64,000 nt of DNA from Janthinobacterium sp. TND4EL3 (GTDB lineage Bacteria > Pseudomonadota > Gammaproteobacteria > Burkholderiales > Burkholderiaceae_D): the NCBI RefSeq assembly GCF_900156175.1, contig NZ_FTMV01000017.1:62001-126000 (forward strand), in the 5' to 3' direction. Under the pieces are notes generated by a model. The model did not search any database. It saw only the letters and a program-made list of their open reading frames with translations, and was not told the DNA's origin. Shown piece after piece: positions 25,655 through 35,572 of this stretch; the first letter of the stretch is position 1; the number at the start of each line of letters is the position of its first letter. The translations under genes were made by a program, and so were the position numbers.

Positions 25655-26751
25655 AAGAAGTGGCGCATCCCCGCCATCACGCCATGTTGCGTGCGCCCCG
25701 CGCCCACGCTGCCGCCCGCGTCCAGCGCCACGGCGGCCGCGCCATCATTGGCCATGCGGCCGATGGCGGCGTAGACGGCCGTGCGCTTGGATAAATGATA
25801 CGTCAGGCGCGCGGTGGCCAGGGTGGCATCGTTCGCACTGTCCTTGATGGCCAGCCTGGCGAGCTGCCCATCGAGCACCAGCGCGGGGGCCAGAGGATAG
25901 GCGGCGCCGAAGTACAGCAGCTGCGAGTGGACGGGTCCCGTGGCGGCGCGGATCGTGCGGTCGATGACGCCGCCGCCGATTTTCAGTTGATCAAGCATGG
26001 CGTAGGCGCTGGCAATCACCCGGCGGTCGAAGTGGCGGCTCGACGTGAGGCCGTTGGCCGCGCCCGCATTGCCGTACAGGATGTCGTACGAGGCCGTGGC
26101 GCCGTAGCGGCCCGTGTCGTAGCCGAGCAAGGCCGTGATCTGGCGGCACGCTTTCGCATTGCCTGCCACTTCGCCCGCGCAGCCCGTGGCGGCAGGCCCG
26201 CCCGCCGCCGAACCATCGCGCCCCAGGCTGTAGGTGGCGCCCACCGTCACGTTCGAGAACGTGCCCAGGTAGCCGATGGCGTTGTCGCTGCGGGCGTTGG
26301 GCAGGTACAGATCGAGGCTGCTGATGGAAAACAGGGCCGGGCCCATGATGTCGGACTTTTGCGTGGCCCAGAACGACATATTCATTTGCCGCCCCACCAT
26401 CACGCTGCCATAGCGGCCCTTCAGGCCCACCCACGACTGGCGGCCGAACAATCGTCCGCCCTGCCCCGCGATGCCCGTGTCGACGCCGAAGCCCGACTCC
26501 AGCGCAAAGATCGCCTGCAGGCCGCCGCCCAGGTCTTCCACGCCCTTCAAGCCGAAGCGCGACGGCAACGAACCCGTCAGTGTCGGCACCTTGACCATGC
26601 TGTCGCCGGCCGCATTGACATTGCTTGTGTAAGCCACGGAGCTGTCGAGCACTCCGTACAGGGTGACGCCGCCTTGCGCGTAGGCGCTGATGCAGGTGCC
26701 GCAGGCGCACGCGCCCAGCAGCGCCATGGTGATGGCCTTGATTTTTCTCAT
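25651..26751 (-). CDS. Gram-negative porin at the end of the gentisate operon
   Basis: A 366-aa outer-membrane porin of the Burkholderiales porin_4 family. The signal peptide ends at SAYAQG, followed by GVTLYGVLDSSVAY and RFGLKGVEDLGGGLQA, and the chain ends in Phe-Phe. GGAGA precedes the ATG at 26751. It lies 25 nt after the isomerase gene on the same strand, so it is probably an uptake channel for aromatic acids. Confidence 0.92.
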   Translation of the reverse strand: MRKIKAITMALLGACACGTCISAYAQGGVTLYGVLDSSVAYTSNVNAAGDSMVKVPTLTGSLPSRFGLKGVEDLGGGLQAIFALESGFGVDTGIAGQGGRLFGRQSWVGLKGRYGSVMVGRQMNMSFWATQKSDIMGPALFSISSLDLYLPNARSDNAIGYLGTFSNVTVGATYSLGRDGSAAGGPAATGCAGEVAGNAKACRQITALLGYDTGRYGATASYDILYGNAGAANGLTSSRHFDRRVIASAYAMLDQLKIGGGVIDRTIRAATGPVHSQLLYFGAAYPLAPALVLDGQLARLAIKDSANDATLATARLTYHLSKRTAVYAAIGRMANDGAAAVALDAGGSVGAGRTQHGVMAGMRHFF

Positions 26752-26776
26752 GCTAGTCTCCGTTTTTTGTGTTTTT

Positions 26777-27421
26777 TTACTCAGCGTCTGGCTGCACGTC
26801 CGGGTGCGCATCCTGGAACGCGGGCAGCGCCTCGCACTGCGCGACGATGCGGCGTATCGTCGGATACAAGGCCAGGTCGCACTGGAAGCGCCGCGCGTTG
26901 TACACCTGCGGCACCAGGCAGCAGTCGGCCAGGGTCGGCGTGTCGCCATGGCAGAAGCGGCCCGTCTGCGGGCTGTGCGCCAGTTCCGCTTCCAGCGCGG
27001 CCAGGCCCAGATGGGTCCAGTGCTTGTACCACGCATTCTTCTGCTCCTGCGACAGGGCCAGGGGTCCCGTCAGGTAATTGAGGACGCGCAGGTTGTTGAG
27101 CGGATGGATGTCGCAGGCGCACACCATGGCCAGCTGGCGCACGCGGGCGCGCCCCAGCGCGTCTTGCGGCAGCAGCGCCATGCCGGGGCGCGTCTCGTCC
27201 AGGTACTCGATGATGGCCAGCGACTGCGTCAGCACGGCGCCGCCCGTTTCCAGCACGGGCAGCAGCTGCTGCGGGTTCAGGCGGGAAAACGCGTCAGTGA
27301 ACTGCTCGCCGCCATGGCGGCTCAGGTGCACATAGGCCGTGTCGGCGCGCAGCTGTTTCAGGTTCAGCGCGATGCGCACGCGGTAGGACGCGGAACTGCG
27401 GTAATAGCCATGCAATTTCAT
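26777..27421 (-). CDS. mhbI: Zeta-class GST: maleylpyruvate isomerase
   Basis: A 214-aa two-domain glutathione S-transferase of the MaiA/NagL type. The N-terminal thioredoxin fold has YRSSASYRVRIALNLK and the cis-proline segment LPVLETGG; the C-terminal helical domain has CDIHPLNNLRVLNYL. Family enzymes isomerise maleylacetoacetate or maleylpyruvate with glutathione. Operon context with gentisate dioxygenase and fumarylpyruvate hydrolase points to maleylpyruvate. The motif usually read as SSCS is SSAS here. The start overlaps the MFS stop by 4 nt. Confidence 0.88.
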   Translation of the reverse strand: MKLHGYYRSSASYRVRIALNLKQLRADTAYVHLSRHGGEQFTDAFSRLNPQQLLPVLETGGAVLTQSLAIIEYLDETRPGMALLPQDALGRARVRQLAMVCACDIHPLNNLRVLNYLTGPLALSQEQKNAWYKHWTHLGLAALEAELAHSPQTGRFCHGDTPTLADCCLVPQVYNARRFQCDLALYPTIRRIVAQCEALPAFQDAHPDVQPDAE

Positions 27422-28773
27422 ACGGTGCTCTCTTTCAGGGTGGCGGGAATGGCGCCGGCGGCAGTCCGGGCGCGCATCAGGCGGCCCATGGCCAGCAAGG
27501 CCAGGGACGCCAGCACGGCGGGAATGGCCAGCAAAAAGAAAATGGTTTCGTTATCGAGTTTCAGGGTCAGCATCAGGCCGCCGGCCATGGAACCGAGCAC
27601 GGAGCCGCTGCGGCCCACGGCGGCCGCCCAGCTGACACCCGTGGCGCGGCTCGACGTGGGGTAAAAGGCGGCGGCCAGCGCATTGGCGCCCACTTGCGAG
27701 CCGCTCACGCCAAAGCCCACGCCGAAGACGGCCAGCACCAGCAAGGCCAGGCTGCTGCCCGACAGGGCCACGACGACGATGCAGCCGGCGGCGGCCAGGT
27801 AGGCGATGCTCAGCACTTTATGGGGGCTGTAGCGGTCCATCCAGCGGCCGAGCAGGATGGCGCCCACCGTGCCGCCCACCTGGAACATCATCGTCACCAG
27901 CGACGCGTTCGACAGGGACAGGCCATTGCCGTTCAGCAAAGTCGGCATCCAGCTCGACAGCAGATAAATGATCAATAAACTCATGAAGAACGTGGACCAC
28001 AGCAGCAAGGTGCCGCCGATGACGCCGGGGCGGAACAGTTCCGCCATGGGCGAGCCGGCCAGCTTCTTGTCGCTGACCACCAGATGCGGCAGGCTGGCCA
28101 GGGTCGGCGCGATGCGGCGCATGATGATCTGACTGCCGTCGCGGCCCTTGAGCACCAGCCAGCGCAGGGATTCCGGCAGCGCCAACAGCAGCACGGGCAC
28201 CAGCAGCAGCGGCAAGGCACCGCCCAGCATCAGCACGCCGCGCCAGCCGATCAGGTGCAGCAGCTGCGCCGACGCCAGGCCGCCCAGCGCGGAACCGATG
28301 GTAAAGCCGCAGAACATCATGGTCACGAGGCCGGAACGGCGCTGCTGCGGGCAGTATTCGGACGTCATGGTCACCGATGTCGGCATGGCGCCGCCCAGGC
28401 CCAGGCCCGTCAAGAAGCGCAGCACCAGCAGCATCGTCAGGTCCGTCGACCAGGCCGACAGCAAGCTGGCCGCGCCGAAAAACGCGACGGAGACGATCAG
28501 CACGGGGCGGCGGCCGTAGCGGTCCGCCAGGGGGCCGAACAGGAAGGAGCCGGCCATCAGGCCAAACAGCCCGGCGCCGAACAGGGGCGCCAGCGCGGCA
28601 GGCGTCAAGCCCCATTCGGCGCGGATGGCGGGCGCGATGAAGCCGATCGAGGCCGTGTCGAAGCCGTCGATGGCGACGATGAGAAAGCACAGCCAGAGGA
28701 TCAGCTTCTGGTAGCGGGAAAACGGGTGGCTGTCGAGGAAGTGCTGGACGTCGGTGCCGGCATGGGTAGTCAT
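27418..28773 (-). CDS. mhbT: MFS aromatic acid:H+ symporter (3-hydroxybenzoate/gentisate)
   Basis: A 451-aa inner-membrane transporter of the AAHS family with twelve predicted helices. The family signature DGFDTASIGFIAPAI lies in helix 1, GPLADRYGRRP in loop 2-3 and GRWMDRYSPHK in loop 8-9. GGAG precedes the ATG at 28773 by 9 nt. Its place between the hydrolase and isomerase genes indicates uptake of 3-hydroxybenzoate or gentisate. Confidence 0.9.
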   Translation of the reverse strand: MTTHAGTDVQHFLDSHPFSRYQKLILWLCFLIVAIDGFDTASIGFIAPAIRAEWGLTPAALAPLFGAGLFGLMAGSFLFGPLADRYGRRPVLIVSVAFFGAASLLSAWSTDLTMLLVLRFLTGLGLGGAMPTSVTMTSEYCPQQRRSGLVTMMFCGFTIGSALGGLASAQLLHLIGWRGVLMLGGALPLLLVPVLLLALPESLRWLVLKGRDGSQIIMRRIAPTLASLPHLVVSDKKLAGSPMAELFRPGVIGGTLLLWSTFFMSLLIIYLLSSWMPTLLNGNGLSLSNASLVTMMFQVGGTVGAILLGRWMDRYSPHKVLSIAYLAAAGCIVVVALSGSSLALLVLAVFGVGFGVSGSQVGANALAAAFYPTSSRATGVSWAAAVGRSGSVLGSMAGGLMLTLKLDNETIFFLLAIPAVLASLALLAMGRLMRARTAAGAIPATLKESTV

Positions 28774-28839
28774 GATCTTGTCTCCGTTGTTATTGTTCGT
28801 TTGGGCTGCGCGGTCTGTGCCGCGCTGGCCCGATGGGGT

Positions 28840-29547
28840 TTACTGCACGGCGACCTTGATCGGCGTCAAACCGTCTATGCGCGCGGCCATGGTCTGTCCG
28901 CTGGTGACGGCGCCCACGCCTTCGGGCGTGCCCGTCATGATGATGTCGCCCGGCTGCAGCTCGAACAGGGTCGACAGATTGGCGATGACTTCATTGACGG
29001 ACCAGATCAAGTGCGCCAGGTCGCTCGTCTGCACGACCTTGCCGTCGACTTCCAGCACGATGGCGCCCGTGGTGATCTCGCCGGACGCCGCAATCGGCGT
29101 GAGCGCGCCGATGGGCGCCGAATAATCGAAGGCCTTGCCGATTTCCCAGGGGCGGCCCTGCTCGCGCATGCGCATCTGCAGGTCGCGCCGCGTCATGTCC
29201 AGGCCCACGCCATAGCCGAAGATGTGCGAGGCCGCGTCTTCCAGGGCGATATTGCTGCCGCCCTTGCCGATGGCGACCACCAGCTCGATTTCGTGGTGGT
29301 AATTCGACGTCTGCGCCGGATACGGCACCGTGGCCGTCACGCCGGGCGGCACGGGCACGACGGACTTGTCGTCATTCGGCTTGCAAAAGAAGAAAGGCGG
29401 TTCGCGGTCCGGGTCGAAACCCATTTCGCGCGCATGGGCGGCGTAATTGCGGCCCACGCAGTAGATGCGGCGCACGGGAAACCGGCTATCCGTGCCGACG
29501 ATGGGCAGGCCGGCGATGGCCTGGGGGGCGAAGATGAAGTTGGTCAT
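28840..29547 (-). CDS. mhbH: Fumarylpyruvate hydrolase (FAH family)
   Basis: A 235-aa FAH-fold hydrolase that cleaves fumarylpyruvate to fumarate and pyruvate. It shows [13 protein letters not shown], the FFFCKPND loop, metal-binding acidic residues in [11 protein letters not shown] and [10 protein letters not shown], and the C-terminal [13 protein letters not shown]. This is the short NagK-type form. The ATG at 29547 starts the standard MTNFIF N-terminus, although the frame is open far upstream. It lies 20 nt after the gentisate dioxygenase gene. Confidence 0.9.
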   Translation of the reverse strand: MTNFIFAPQAIAGLPIVGTDSRFPVRRIYCVGRNYAAHAREMGFDPDREPPFFFCKPNDDKSVVPVPPGVTATVPYPAQTSNYHHEIELVVAIGKGGSNIALEDAASHIFGYGVGLDMTRRDLQMRMREQGRPWEIGKAFDYSAPIGALTPIAASGEITTGAIVLEVDGKVVQTSDLAHLIWSVNEVIANLSTLFELQPGDIIMTGTPEGVGAVTSGQTMAARIDGLTPIKVAVQ

Positions 29548-29567
29548 GGTGAAATCCTGTGAAAAGA

Positions 29568-30620
29568 TCAATCGGTCAAGAACTGCTCGCGCAGCACGCC
29601 CATCGCTTGCTGCACGGGGCGGTCGGAAAAACTGAACAGCACGACGTCGTCGTGCGGGCAGTCGAAGGAAACAAGAGCCCACGACGGCACGACAAAGGTG
29701 TCGCGCGGGGCGAACGCGAAGCTTTCCGCGCCGATGCGCACCGTGCCTTGCCCCTCGACGACGCTGTAGACGGTGCCGTCCGTGCTGCGCGCGCGCTTGC
29801 CCTTGAAACCTTTGGGCAGCAGCTGCATGAAGGTGGCCATGGTGGGCATGGGCGAGCCGCCCGTCAGCGGATTCGTGTAGCGCAGCTTGTAGCCGTGCCA
29901 CTCGTCGAGGGCGTCCGTGCGCGACAGCAGCGCCAGCGCTTCGCGCGAGCGGGCATACGGATAGTTGAAGATGGGCGAGGTGGCGCCCGCGTGCAGGGGT
30001 TTTACGGGCGCCATGTTGTGGCCGTAGCGGGCGAAGCTCTGGCCTTCCGGGCGCGTGACGGCCTGGCTGTCCTGCGCGTCGTTTTCCGCGAAACCGGAAT
30101 CGAAATAGCGCAGCATGGGAATATCGAGGCCATCGAGCCACACGACAGGCTCGCTGACGCCGTCCACGCCCAGGTTGCCGTGGTCATGCCAGGTCCACGA
30201 CGGCGTGATGATGAAGTCGCCGGGATGCATGGTGGTGCGCTCGCCCGCCACCGTCGTGTAGGCGCCCTGCCCTTCGATCACGAATCGCAGCGCGGACTGG
30301 CTGTGGCGGTGCGATGGCGCCACTTCGCCGGGCAGGATCAGCTGCAGGCCCGCGTACAGCGACTGCGTGATCGACGAGCGGCCCGGCAGGGCCGGGTTTT
30401 CCAGCACGAGGACGCGGCGCACGGCTTCGTGGGCCGTGATCACTTCGCCGGCCCGCGCCAGCTGCGGCGCGATGTCCGCATAGCGCCACAGGGCCGCCGC
30501 ATACGGTGCCGTCGGCTGCGGCGGCACCAGCGTGTGCAGCGATTGCCACAGCGGCGACAGGTGCATGCCGCTCAAGGCTGCATATAAAGCCTCGCGTTCG
30601 GGCGTTTGATGGGAGGTCAT
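29568..30620 (-). CDS. mhbD: Gentisate 1,2-dioxygenase
   Basis: A 350-aa bicupin that opens the gentisate ring to maleylpyruvate using Fe(II) and O2. Iron ligands in the first cupin are visible as His104 and His106 ([11 protein letters not shown]) and His145 (WTWHDHG). The second cupin, from about 265, ends in [16 protein letters not shown] precedes the ATG by 6 nt. Its start overlaps the monooxygenase stop as ATGA, indicating translational coupling. Confidence 0.95.
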   Translation of the reverse strand: MTSHQTPEREALYAALSGMHLSPLWQSLHTLVPPQPTAPYAAALWRYADIAPQLARAGEVITAHEAVRRVLVLENPALPGRSSITQSLYAGLQLILPGEVAPSHRHSQSALRFVIEGQGAYTTVAGERTTMHPGDFIITPSWTWHDHGNLGVDGVSEPVVWLDGLDIPMLRYFDSGFAENDAQDSQAVTRPEGQSFARYGHNMAPVKPLHAGATSPIFNYPYARSREALALLSRTDALDEWHGYKLRYTNPLTGGSPMPTMATFMQLLPKGFKGKRARSTDGTVYSVVEGQGTVRIGAESFAFAPRDTFVVPSWALVSFDCPHDDVVLFSFSDRPVQQAMGVLREQFLTD

Positions 30621-31831
30621 GCTGCGTCCTTCTCGGTGGTGGCCAGGCAGGTCTGCGCCGTCCAGCCATACAGCCAGGCCAGCGCCTCATAGAATTGCGC
30701 GGGCGTGCGGCCGCGCCACAGATCGTTGCGCACCAGGCGTTCGACGCCCTTGGCGTGGTACAGCCGGCCCATTTCGCGCGCCGACAGCACGACACGCGCC
30801 GTGCGGGCGATGCGCGAGCGTTGATACAGCGCAAAGGCGGCGGCCATGTCGAAGCCGCAGGCGCGCACGGCTTCGCCCAGGGTCACGGCGTCTTCCAGCG
30901 CCATGCAGGCGCCCTGCGCCAGGTATTGCAGCATCGGGTGGGCCGAGTCGCCCAGCAAGGTCATGCGCTTGGTGCTCCAGTTGGCGACGGGGTCGCGGTC
31001 GGCCGTGCTCCAGCGTTTCCAACTGGTCGGCTTGTGCAGCAGCTGGCGCGGCTGCGCGTGGACGCCGTCGAAATAGGACAGCACTTCTTCCTTGCTGCCG
31101 TCCGTGACGCTCCACGCTTCCTGCTCGCGGCTGTGGAAGGTCACGACCAGGTTGTATTGCTCGCCGCTGCGCAGCGGGTAGTGCACGAGGTGGCAGTTCG
31201 GCCCGGCCCAGACGACGGGCGCGTTCCAGCGCAGGTCGGCCGGCATGTCGGCGGCCGGTACCACGGCGCGGTACACCACGTGGCCGGAGACGCGCACCGT
31301 GTCGCCGACGATGCGCTCGCGGATGACGGACTTGACGCCGTCGCAGCCGATCAGCACATCGGCGCGGAAGCTGCGCCCCGCCGCGTCCGTGACGGTGACG
31401 CCGTCGGCGTCTTCCGCCACGTCCGTCACCTGCGACGACGTCACAAACGTGATCAATGGCGAGGTGCGCACCGCGTCGAGGATGGCGCCGTGGATATCGG
31501 CCCGGTGGATGACGGCGTAGGGATTGCTGAAGCGCTCGCGGAAGGCCGCGTCGACGACGAAGGTACCCACTTCGGTGGCGTCGACGGCGTCCATCATCAC
31601 CAGGCGCTCCGTGAACACGGCCTTGGCCCTCGTGCGTTCGCCCACGCCCAGTGCGTCGAGCGCGGCAAAGGCGTTGGGCGCCAGCTGGATGCCGGCGCCG
31701 ATCTCGCCCAGGGTCGAGGCCTGTTCCAGCACGGTGACGGCCATGCCGAGACGCGACAGGGACAGGGCGGCGGCCATGCCGCCGATGCCGCCGCCGACGA
31801 CCAGCACGGACGGCTTGTGGTTAGTTTCCAT
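30617..31831 (-). CDS. mhbM: 3-hydroxybenzoate 6-monooxygenase
   Basis: A 404-aa class A FAD monooxygenase that converts 3-hydroxybenzoate to gentisate with NADH and O2. The N-terminal GGGIGG dinucleotide motif, the mid-chain GCDGVKS (DG motif) and [21 protein letters not shown] (FAD ribityl region) are all present. GGAGGAGAG precedes the ATG at 31831. It is the first gene of the operon and divergent from a LysR regulator. Salicylate-type monooxygenases are close relatives, but the gentisate genes downstream favour this substrate. Confidence 0.9.
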   Translation of the reverse strand: METNHKPSVLVVGGGIGGMAAALSLSRLGMAVTVLEQASTLGEIGAGIQLAPNAFAALDALGVGERTRAKAVFTERLVMMDAVDATEVGTFVVDAAFRERFSNPYAVIHRADIHGAILDAVRTSPLITFVTSSQVTDVAEDADGVTVTDAAGRSFRADVLIGCDGVKSVIRERIVGDTVRVSGHVVYRAVVPAADMPADLRWNAPVVWAGPNCHLVHYPLRSGEQYNLVVTFHSREQEAWSVTDGSKEEVLSYFDGVHAQPRQLLHKPTSWKRWSTADRDPVANWSTKRMTLLGDSAHPMLQYLAQGACMALEDAVTLGEAVRACGFDMAAAFALYQRSRIARTARVVLSAREMGRLYHAKGVERLVRNDLWRGRTPAQFYEALAWLYGWTAQTCLATTEKDAA

Positions 31832-31978
31832 TTCTCTCCTCCAATTGATCTGTGTGCTTGCGCGCAGCACGTTTGCTGTGCTCTTGGTATGGCAAGCAGT
31901 GTGCCGACAGGTCAATATTTGGTAAAGCGATGGAATACAATAGCAACAATCACGTTTTTAAATAATGGTGGAATCCTC

Positions 31979-32899
31979 ATGTCGCGCTTCGATATCGAAT
32001 TGCTATTCATCTTTGACGAGATCTATAAAAGCCGCAACGTGACGCGCGCGGCGGAAAACCTGGGCTTGCCGCAATCGACGGTGAGCATCGGCCTGGGCAA
32101 GCTGCGCACGCATTTCGGCGACCGCCTGTTTTCACGCACGTCGAAAGGCATGGAGCCGACGCCGCGCGCGCAGAATGCCGTGCAGGACGTGCGCGCCGCC
32201 ATTGCCGCTTGGCAGCACGCACTGGCCGACCAGCCCGTGTTCGACCCGGCCGCCAGCACGCGCGAATTTGCCATCTGCATGACGGACATCAGCGAAATCG
32301 TGCTGCTGCCCACGCTGCTCAACCATTTGCAGCAGACGGGCCCCCGCATCACGCTGGACGTGTCGAAGATCGCCACCGACACGCCGGCACGGCTGGAGGG
32401 CGGCGAAGTGGACCTGGCCGTGGGCTTCATGCCGCACCTGGAATCGGGGTTTTACCAGCAGAAGCTGTTCGACCAGCATTTCGTCTGCCTGGTGGCCAGC
32501 GGCCACCCGCGCATCCGCGACACGATCACGGTGGAAGCATTCCTGGCGGAGGGGCATATCGAAGTGAAAAGCTCGGGCACGGGCCATTCCATCGTGGAAA
32601 AGGTGCTGGCGGCGGCGGGCGTGCAGCGGCGCATCGTGCTGAAACTGCCCAGCTTCCTGGGCGTGTCGCGCATCGTCGCCGAAACGGAGTACATCGTCAC
32701 AGTGCCGTACCGCTACGCGCTGCAGATGCAGGACCACGAAGCGTTCCGCATCCTGCCCCTGCCCGTGGCCCTGCCCAGCTTTTCAGTCAAGCAGCACTGG
32801 CACGAGCGCTACCACCAGGATGCGTCAAACCGCTGGCTGCGCCAGACGATGGCGCAGCTGTTCGGGGCGGGCGACGCGACGGCGTTGCCAATCGGGTAA
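31979..32899 (+). CDS. mhbR: LysR-family regulator of the gentisate operon
   Basis: A 306-aa NodD/NahR-like LysR protein. The HTH lies at 5-62 (VTRAAENLGLPQSTVSIGLGKLR) and the effector domain from about 90 (CMTDISEIVLLPTLL), a group that often binds aromatic acids. It is divergent from the 3-hydroxybenzoate monooxygenase gene across a 147-bp A/T-rich gap, and probably activates the operon in response to 3-hydroxybenzoate or gentisate. Confidence 0.9.
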   Translation: MSRFDIELLFIFDEIYKSRNVTRAAENLGLPQSTVSIGLGKLRTHFGDRLFSRTSKGMEPTPRAQNAVQDVRAAIAAWQHALADQPVFDPAASTREFAICMTDISEIVLLPTLLNHLQQTGPRITLDVSKIATDTPARLEGGEVDLAVGFMPHLESGFYQQKLFDQHFVCLVASGHPRIRDTITVEAFLAEGHIEVKSSGTGHSIVEKVLAAAGVQRRIVLKLPSFLGVSRIVAETEYIVTVPYRYALQMQDHEAFRILPLPVALPSFSVKQHWHERYHQDASNRWLRQTMAQLFGAGDATALPIG

Positions 32900-33033
32900 T
32901 TTCCCCGGCCTGTTCGGCTTGATTTTCCGGCTGCGCCGGAAACTGTTTCGGCGCAGCCAGGCTGGACATGGCGGCCATGAGCGTCCAGGATGCGCCAGGC
33001 GGCATCCGGCCCCACCACTTTACAAGGAACACC

Positions 33034-33321
33034 ATGACCCTGATCATCGTCGCCACCATTGATGCACAAGCGCAACATATTGACGCCGTGCGCGCCGCCC
33101 TGGAAGCCGTCGTGCCGCCCAGCCGCGCGGAAAGCGCCTGCCTGCGCTACGAATTGCACCTCGACAACAAGATTCCCACGCGCTTCATCATGCTGGAAGA
33201 GTGGACGGACAAGGCAGGCCATACGGCGCATGAAGCGACGCCCCACTTCAAGACGCTGGTGGCCGCCGTGGGCGAGAAGGTAACAAAGATCGACATCGCG
33301 GAACTGAGCAAGCTCAAGTAA
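33034..33321 (+). CDS. ABM-domain (putative quinol monooxygenase) protein
   Basis: A 95-aa dimeric ferredoxin-like alpha/beta barrel. MTLIIVATI, then ESACLRYELH and MLEEWTDKAGHTAHEATPHFK give the family's Tyr/Glu/His pattern. Members oxidise quinols without cofactors or act as small stress proteins. AAGGAA precedes the ATG by 5 nt. It follows the LysR gene by 134 bp and may or may not belong to aromatic catabolism. Confidence 0.85.
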   Translation: MTLIIVATIDAQAQHIDAVRAALEAVVPPSRAESACLRYELHLDNKIPTRFIMLEEWTDKAGHTAHEATPHFKTLVAAVGEKVTKIDIAELSKLK

Positions 33322-33360
33322 CGGGCGGCGCACTGCGCAAGCGCGCGGCCATCTTGGCAA

Positions 33361-33383
33361 GTTGCCATCTATAATGTGGCAAC
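33361..33383. promoter_or_regulatory. Palindrome overlapping a TATAAT box
   Basis: Inverted arms GTTGCCA and TGGCAAC, 9 nt apart, enclose TATAAT (33370-33375) just before the secreted protein gene at 33392. The geometry suits a repressor operator over a -10 element. No matching -35 box was found. Confidence 0.45.
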
Positions 33384-33391
33384 TTTTCTTT

Positions 33392-33967
33392 ATGGCCATC
33401 ATGACACCATTTTTCTCGATACGCGGCGCCGCAGCGGCCGCCGCCTTGACCCTGTGCGCCGGCGCTTTCGCGCAAGCGCCCATGCCCAAGCTCGTGGGCG
33501 AGTACAAGCTGCTCTCGTCGAAGACCGTACCACCCAGCAACTGGGGCTATTCCAAGGCACGTGTTTCAATCAAGCAACTCGACGACCATCATTTGCTGAT
33601 CCTGCTAGCCTGCGAATGGAAACGCGAACCGAAGGCCGTCTGCGGCGACTATTTCTATGCCCAGTGGCGCGACGACGGCCTGTACCTGCAGGATATGAAC
33701 ACCTTCGCCATGCGCCTGTACTTCGATCCCGCCTCGCGCAAGCTCACCATCATTTCGCGCGGCGCCGACGCCAGGCAGAGCGTGCGGCACGAAGTGTTCG
33801 ACGCCACGACCGAGCCGCTCGTCGATACCGCCCTCGTGCGGCGCATGAAGCGCGAACAGTCGAATGCCGACAGCAAGGAAAACCGGCGCGTGTTCGGCCC
33901 CTACACCAAGTGGACCTACCAGGAAAACCGCATCGAATTCCAGCGCCAGGACACGGCCAAACCTTGA
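33392..33967 (+). CDS. Exported protein of unknown function
   Basis: A 191-aa protein with a Sec signal peptide (hydrophobic AAAAAALTLCAGA, cleavage near AFAQA). The mature part is polar, with several aromatic residues (SSNWGYSK, DYFYAQW) and a C-terminal FGPYTKWTYQENRIEFQ. ATGs at 33374, 33392 and 33401 are in frame; none has a clear Shine-Dalgarno sequence, and the first lies inside the upstream palindrome. No family is recognised. It precedes another exported protein by 13 nt, so they may be cotranscribed. Confidence 0.65.
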   Translation: MAIMTPFFSIRGAAAAAALTLCAGAFAQAPMPKLVGEYKLLSSKTVPPSNWGYSKARVSIKQLDDHHLLILLACEWKREPKAVCGDYFYAQWRDDGLYLQDMNTFAMRLYFDPASRKLTIISRGADARQSVRHEVFDATTEPLVDTALVRRMKREQSNADSKENRRVFGPYTKWTYQENRIEFQRQDTAKP

Positions 33968-33980
33968 CGCGCCCGCTGCC

Positions 33981-34721
33981 ATGCCATCGCTGATCGCTGC
34001 CCTGCCGTTCCGGCGCCGGCTGCTGCGCCTTGCCGGTGCCCTGCTGTGCCCGCCCACCTTGGCCCGCGCCGCCGGCGGCACCCTGCCCGCCGCCGTGCGC
34101 CGGCGCATCCTGGCCACCCTCGACGCGCCGCCACCCGAGGTGCTGAACGTGCACCACCTGGCCCTGCTACGGCAGTTCCGGATCGGCTGGTCGCCCGTGG
34201 AAAGCGGCGCGCCGATGCTCAACCCGGCCCAGCCGCTGGGCCCGGGCGACACCCTGGCGCTGGCCATGCAGGCCATTGCCAGCAAGGATGCGCCCCTGGC
34301 CGCGCAGCGCCTGATGGAAGCGGCGTTGCTGCTGCCCCATTTCGTGCAGATGGCAAATCTGAAACCAGGCAGCTATGCCAACGGCAAGGTGCCGTTCACA
34401 TTTACCACCCGCCACCTGCAACTGCTGCGCCAGCAGTCATGGCTGTCGCTGGAGATGCTGGGCATGGGCAGCGCCGAGGATTATCTGGCCGAAGGCTGTT
34501 GGCCCACGCCGGCCGTAGATGGCAAACGGCCGTATGGCAATTTTACGAATTACACCGTGGAAATGGCACAGGCGCTGGGCCTGCCCCTGCACCGCCAGGC
34601 CGACGGCAGCCTGACCATCACACCCACATTGCGCACGGAACTGGAAGGGCTGCACCAGCAGACCATGCCCGCGCTGCAAGTGTTCGTGCGGCAGGCGGGG
34701 CTGATGCGCAATACGCCCTAA
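33981..34721 (+). CDS. Protein of unknown function with an arginine-rich signal sequence
   Basis: A 246-aa protein beginning with FRRRLLRLAGALLCPPTLARAAGG, which looks like a Tat or Sec signal. The rest is mainly helical, with VLNVHHLALLRQFRIGWSPVESGAP, a mid-region HFVQMANLKPGSYANGK and YGNFTNYTVEMAQALG. No catalytic motif is recognised. It follows the preceding exported protein by 13 nt and converges on the next gene. Confidence 0.6.
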   Translation: MPSLIAALPFRRRLLRLAGALLCPPTLARAAGGTLPAAVRRRILATLDAPPPEVLNVHHLALLRQFRIGWSPVESGAPMLNPAQPLGPGDTLALAMQAIASKDAPLAAQRLMEAALLLPHFVQMANLKPGSYANGKVPFTFTTRHLQLLRQQSWLSLEMLGMGSAEDYLAEGCWPTPAVDGKRPYGNFTNYTVEMAQALGLPLHRQADGSLTITPTLRTELEGLHQQTMPALQVFVRQAGLMRNTP

Positions 34722-34751
34722 ATCCGAGACGGGAACGGGCGGCGGCACGGC

Positions 34752-35465
34752 TTACTGGCTGCACGCATCGAGTCCCCTGTGCAAGAAGCTCAACACGCTA
34801 TTGGCCCTTTTGATCAGGCGGGCCATTTCAATCCAGCTGACCACCGCGCCGCCGGATTTCTTTCGTCGATGGTGCCGGCTTTCCACGTTAGCGCTATTGG
34901 TTACAGGTACTTCGCAAAGCAAGAGGCCCGATGGCACCCCGCCTCTTCCCAGGCTCAGCCACTCACCACCAAATTGTCTCCCGGCATCTGCATCAAATGC
35001 CAGGGGGTCCGCCTGCAGGGAAACGTAATATCCCGCTGGAAATTTACAGGTCAAGCGCTTGCTTTCCGCATAAGGCAAGACCACGTTCAGGGACGCAAGG
35101 AAGTCTCTGGCCTGGCGCTCGCTTCGATGCTCCAGGAATACCAGGTACTTGAACCCCGCTTGGAGAGGAGAAGTCTCCACAGGCAGGAAAAACCGCACAT
35201 CACCGTCCTGGCTGCCCTTCAATGCCTGCACGACTTTTGCCTGGTAGACAATGCCACAGGGTTTCCCATCCGCAGCATCCTCGTGCGGCACCACCGTCGC
35301 GGACACGACCGTCACCCGCGCCACCAGGGAAGAGCTCTTGACGACTTGACCTAGCGCAATATAGCCCGTTGGCGAGCCGACCGCGATCAGTTCTTGCGCA
35401 TGAGTAGCACAGCAGCAAGCAAGGAGAGAAACCCAGAGAACGTGCTTGATACAGCTCAGATACAT
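34752..35465 (-). CDS. Exported protein of unknown function
   Basis: A 237-aa protein with a signal peptide (WVSLLACCCATHAQE). It has a beta-rich middle (SLVARVTVVSATVVP, CGIVYQAKVVQALKG, DVRFFLPVE, KYLVFLEHR) that resembles small exported domains in which a CGxxY-type strand is followed by a KG turn, and a basic C-terminal region. A strong GGGAGGGAG sets the ATG at 35465. No close family is identified. Confidence 0.6.
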   Translation of the reverse strand: MYLSCIKHVLWVSLLACCCATHAQELIAVGSPTGYIALGQVVKSSSLVARVTVVSATVVPHEDAADGKPCGIVYQAKVVQALKGSQDGDVRFFLPVETSPLQAGFKYLVFLEHRSERQARDFLASLNVVLPYAESKRLTCKFPAGYYVSLQADPLAFDADAGRQFGGEWLSLGRGGVPSGLLLCEVPVTNSANVESRHHRRKKSGGAVVSWIEMARLIKRANSVLSFLHRGLDACSQ

Positions 35466-35572
35466 GCTCCCTCCCGGACATAGGTCTTTTTTGCGCAGCA
35501 CGAAACATTGCGCGCCGTGTGCTTCCAGATACGGTGCCACCTTGCGGACGGCGGGGGCCATGCCGCGCTGCG

